Source of the DNA: Fluviicola sp.
GTDB lineage: Bacteria; Bacteroidota; Bacteroidia; Flavobacteriales_D; Crocinitomicaceae
Assembly (NCBI GenBank): GCA_002734065.2
Contig: NVXU02000054.1
Coordinates: 1 to 64,000, forward strand
Direction: 5' to 3'
Length of the DNA: 64,000 nt
The notes beneath the pieces are model-generated. The model saw only the letters and a list, made by a program, of their open reading frames with translations. It searched no databases and was not told where the DNA came from. Made by a program: the position numbers and the translations under genes. Below, one piece after another: positions 62,547 through 64,000 of this stretch (its first letter is position 1; each line of letters starts with the position of its first letter).

Positions 62547-64000
62547 TTAACGTATGACATTTACCGTTCCGTGATACATTTTTCGCTCATCATTTCTGAG
62601 CATTTTGAAGGATGTTTTCCATACGTAGCCCCCAACAGGAACAAGCTTTCCATTGTAGGTGCCATCCCATCCTATTTCAGGGTCATGGCTTTCCCAAACA
62701 ACTTCTCCCCATCTGTTGAACACAAACAATTCAAAATCGTAGATGTCAATTCCTCGGATGAAAGGTCTCCATGTTTGGTTAAACTCATCACCATCAGGGG
62801 TAAAGGTATTTGGAATAAAAATGGTGTAAATAGGTTTAATTTCGATGACTAGGAGTGTTGTGTCAACGCATCCTTCATTGTTGTAGGCAATTAGCATAAC
62901 GCTATAATTTTGAGCTACATAATACACTGTTGAAGGATTTTCATAGGTAGAAGAAATACCATTCCCAAGATCCCAATAATAAGCATCGCCGCCAATAGAG
63001 TTGTTGTTAAAAAAGACTTGGCCTTCTTCTTCAAGGTTTCCACTTACTCCGAAGTTCGCATCCAATGGATTAATATATACAAAAATCGTATCCCATTTTT
63101 TTACATAACCACACCCATCTGAAATTTCTACAGTGTACATTGTAGGTGTACCAGGAGTAACCGTGATTGTTGAATCAGTTTCTCCAGTGTTCCATTGGTA
63201 TGTGAAGTTACCAAAACCACCGCTTGGTGTTACAAAGAGTTGAGTTGTATCCCATCGACAAATCGTTGGGTCTTCCGTGAGTTGCGTGAATATCTCAGGT
63301 TCTACAATCGTAATCATAGCAGAATTGATGGCTGTGTTTCCACATTCATCAGTAACTGATACAGAATAAGAATCTGTTTGACTGGCTGTAACTGTTAGTG
63401 TATTATTCTGTGAGCCATCAAACCATGTGAGAACATGTCCAGCGGCTCCACCATTCGATACTGCGGTTAAATCTACAACAGCATCAATACATGGAACAAT
63501 TGTATCACTCAATACATCTATTGTTAAGGGTGCATAATTGGTAATATTTACGGTTACAGAAGCATCAACGGTTTGACCACAGACATCCGTTACAGTAACG
63601 TTATAAGTAGTCGTTACGAGCGGAGTAACGTCAATTATCTCCGTTGTTTCTCCCGTAGCCCATAAATAGGTGTATCCAGGGTTTCCTCCAGTGACATTCA
63701 CAGAAACAGGAATAGCATCGCCAGGACAAACAACAATGGTATCGTTCGGAGTGAATTGCATCGTTTCAGTATCTTGAATGTAAATACGCAGACTGTCTGA
63801 GGTGTTTGTACCGCATGCATTTGGTAGTCTAACAAGAATTTGCAAGAATTCAAGTCCTTCAATATTTCCATCTAAAAATGCGTTAAAAGTAATGGAAACA
63901 GAATCTTCTCCTGGTAAAAAGTCAATACTGTTTGGAAGGTTATTAAAATCCACTCCTTCTATAGCAGAACCGGTAACAGTGATTGGTAAAGATTGATTAA
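62547..64000 (-). CDS. Choice-of-anchor-L/PKD protein with T9SS type B sorting domain, C-terminal part
   Basis: The gene is cut by the right edge of the window; the GTG at 63953 is internal, since the frame continues to base 64000. The visible part starts in the Calx-beta-like domain (SAIEGVDFNNLPNSIDFLPG), homologous to the one in the 38.5-kb gene (SAIELVDYTDIPASITFPAG). Ig/PKD-like repeats follow (YTYLWATGETTE, FTYQWNTGETDST, YYWDLGNGISST). The end (FIPNTFTPDGDEFNQTWRP ... VFNRWGEVVWES ... WDGTYNGKLVP ... YVWKTSF) is a type B T9SS sorting domain. It is a second member of the surface-protein family. Confidence 0.92.
   Translation of the reverse strand, partial: NQSLPITVTGSAIEGVDFNNLPNSIDFLPGEDSVSITFNAFLDGNIEGLEFLQILVRLPNACGTNTSDSLRIYIQDTETMQFTPNDTIVVCPGDAIPVSVNVTGGNPGYTYLWATGETTEIIDVTPLVTTTYNVTVTDVCGQTVDASVTVNITNYAPLTIDVLSDTIVPCIDAVVDLTAVSNGGAAGHVLTWFDGSQNNTLTVTASQTDSYSVSVTDECGNTAINSAMITIVEPEIFTQLTEDPTICRWDTTQLFVTPSGGFGNFTYQWNTGETDSTITVTPGTPTMYTVEISDGCGYVKKWDTIFVYINPLDANFGVSGNLEEEGQVFFNNNSIGGDAYYWDLGNGISSTYENPSTVYYVAQNYSVMLIAYNNEGCVDTTLLVIEIKPIYTIFIPNTFTPDGDEFNQTWRPFIRGIDIYDFELFVFNRWGEVVWESHDPEIGWDGTYNGKLVPVGGYVWKTSFKMLRNDERKMYHGTVNVIR

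Overview
The window comes from a low-GC member of the Bacteroidota, most likely a Flavobacteriales/Crocinitomicaceae-like, gliding or T9SS-using bacterium. Evidence: five large secreted proteins with type IX secretion (T9SS) C-terminal sorting domains (type A and type B 'gliding motility-associated'), a PorP/SprF T9SS membrane protein, an IPExxxVDY-family protein next to pyruvate kinase, an atpD-atpC pair separated from the other ATP synthase genes, Bacteroidota-style promoters (TAnnTTTG -7 boxes), and typical Bacteroidota intergenic repeats. Family names come from motif reading only; no database search was possible.

Layout. 1-6.0 kb: the end of an RND efflux pump, a small membrane protein, polyprenyl synthetase, rfbA and an HAE3/MMPL-type RND exporter. 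6.05-9.4 kb: an AT-rich restriction-modification island (C5-cytosine methyltransferase, DUF3883-type protein, 87-aa protein, restriction endonuclease). Both enzymes look damaged: the methyltransferase stops before motif X and the endonuclease frame has a stop at codon 5. 9.4-12.6 kb: pyrF, prfA, a purM-like gene. 12.6-14.0 kb: a 40-bp perfect palindrome, a small lipoprotein, tRNA(CAT) and a tRNA relic. 14-22.3 kb: TauE/SafE exporter, heme A synthase, a T9SS type B adhesin-like protein, a DUF5686-type outer-membrane protein, a radical SAM/SPASM protein. 22.4-32.9 kb: a 50-aa membrane protein, fumC, tonB, IPExxxVDY protein and pyk, a T9SS type B protein with PorP/SprF, gcvP, a YbjQ-type protein and a 47-aa membrane protein. 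33-41 kb: a giant T9SS type A protein with tandem repeats, an SDR with a non-canonical active site, and a choice-of-anchor-L protein.

41-52.9 kb is mostly core: M23 peptidase, ABC exporter, rbfA with a LolC/E-like permease (apparent ATT start), atpDC, uppS-bamA-ompH-ompH (envelope biogenesis) and murI. 52.75-58.9 kb is a second accessory island. A membrane/zinc-ribbon protein and an operon of M48 metalloprotease, putative outer-membrane barrel and lipoprotein lie between two copies of the murI 3' end and two copies of the gamma-carbonic-anhydrase 3' end, one of which is a chimeric pseudogene. 58.9-64 kb: an outer-membrane protein, kbl, a PadR regulator paired with a GldL-like membrane protein, and the end of another choice-of-anchor-L T9SS protein.

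The most unusual signals are the duplicated-boundary island, the decaying R-M island, two long perfect palindromes sharing a 12-bp core (702-741 and 47401-47462), the ATT start and the PadR/GldL-like pair.
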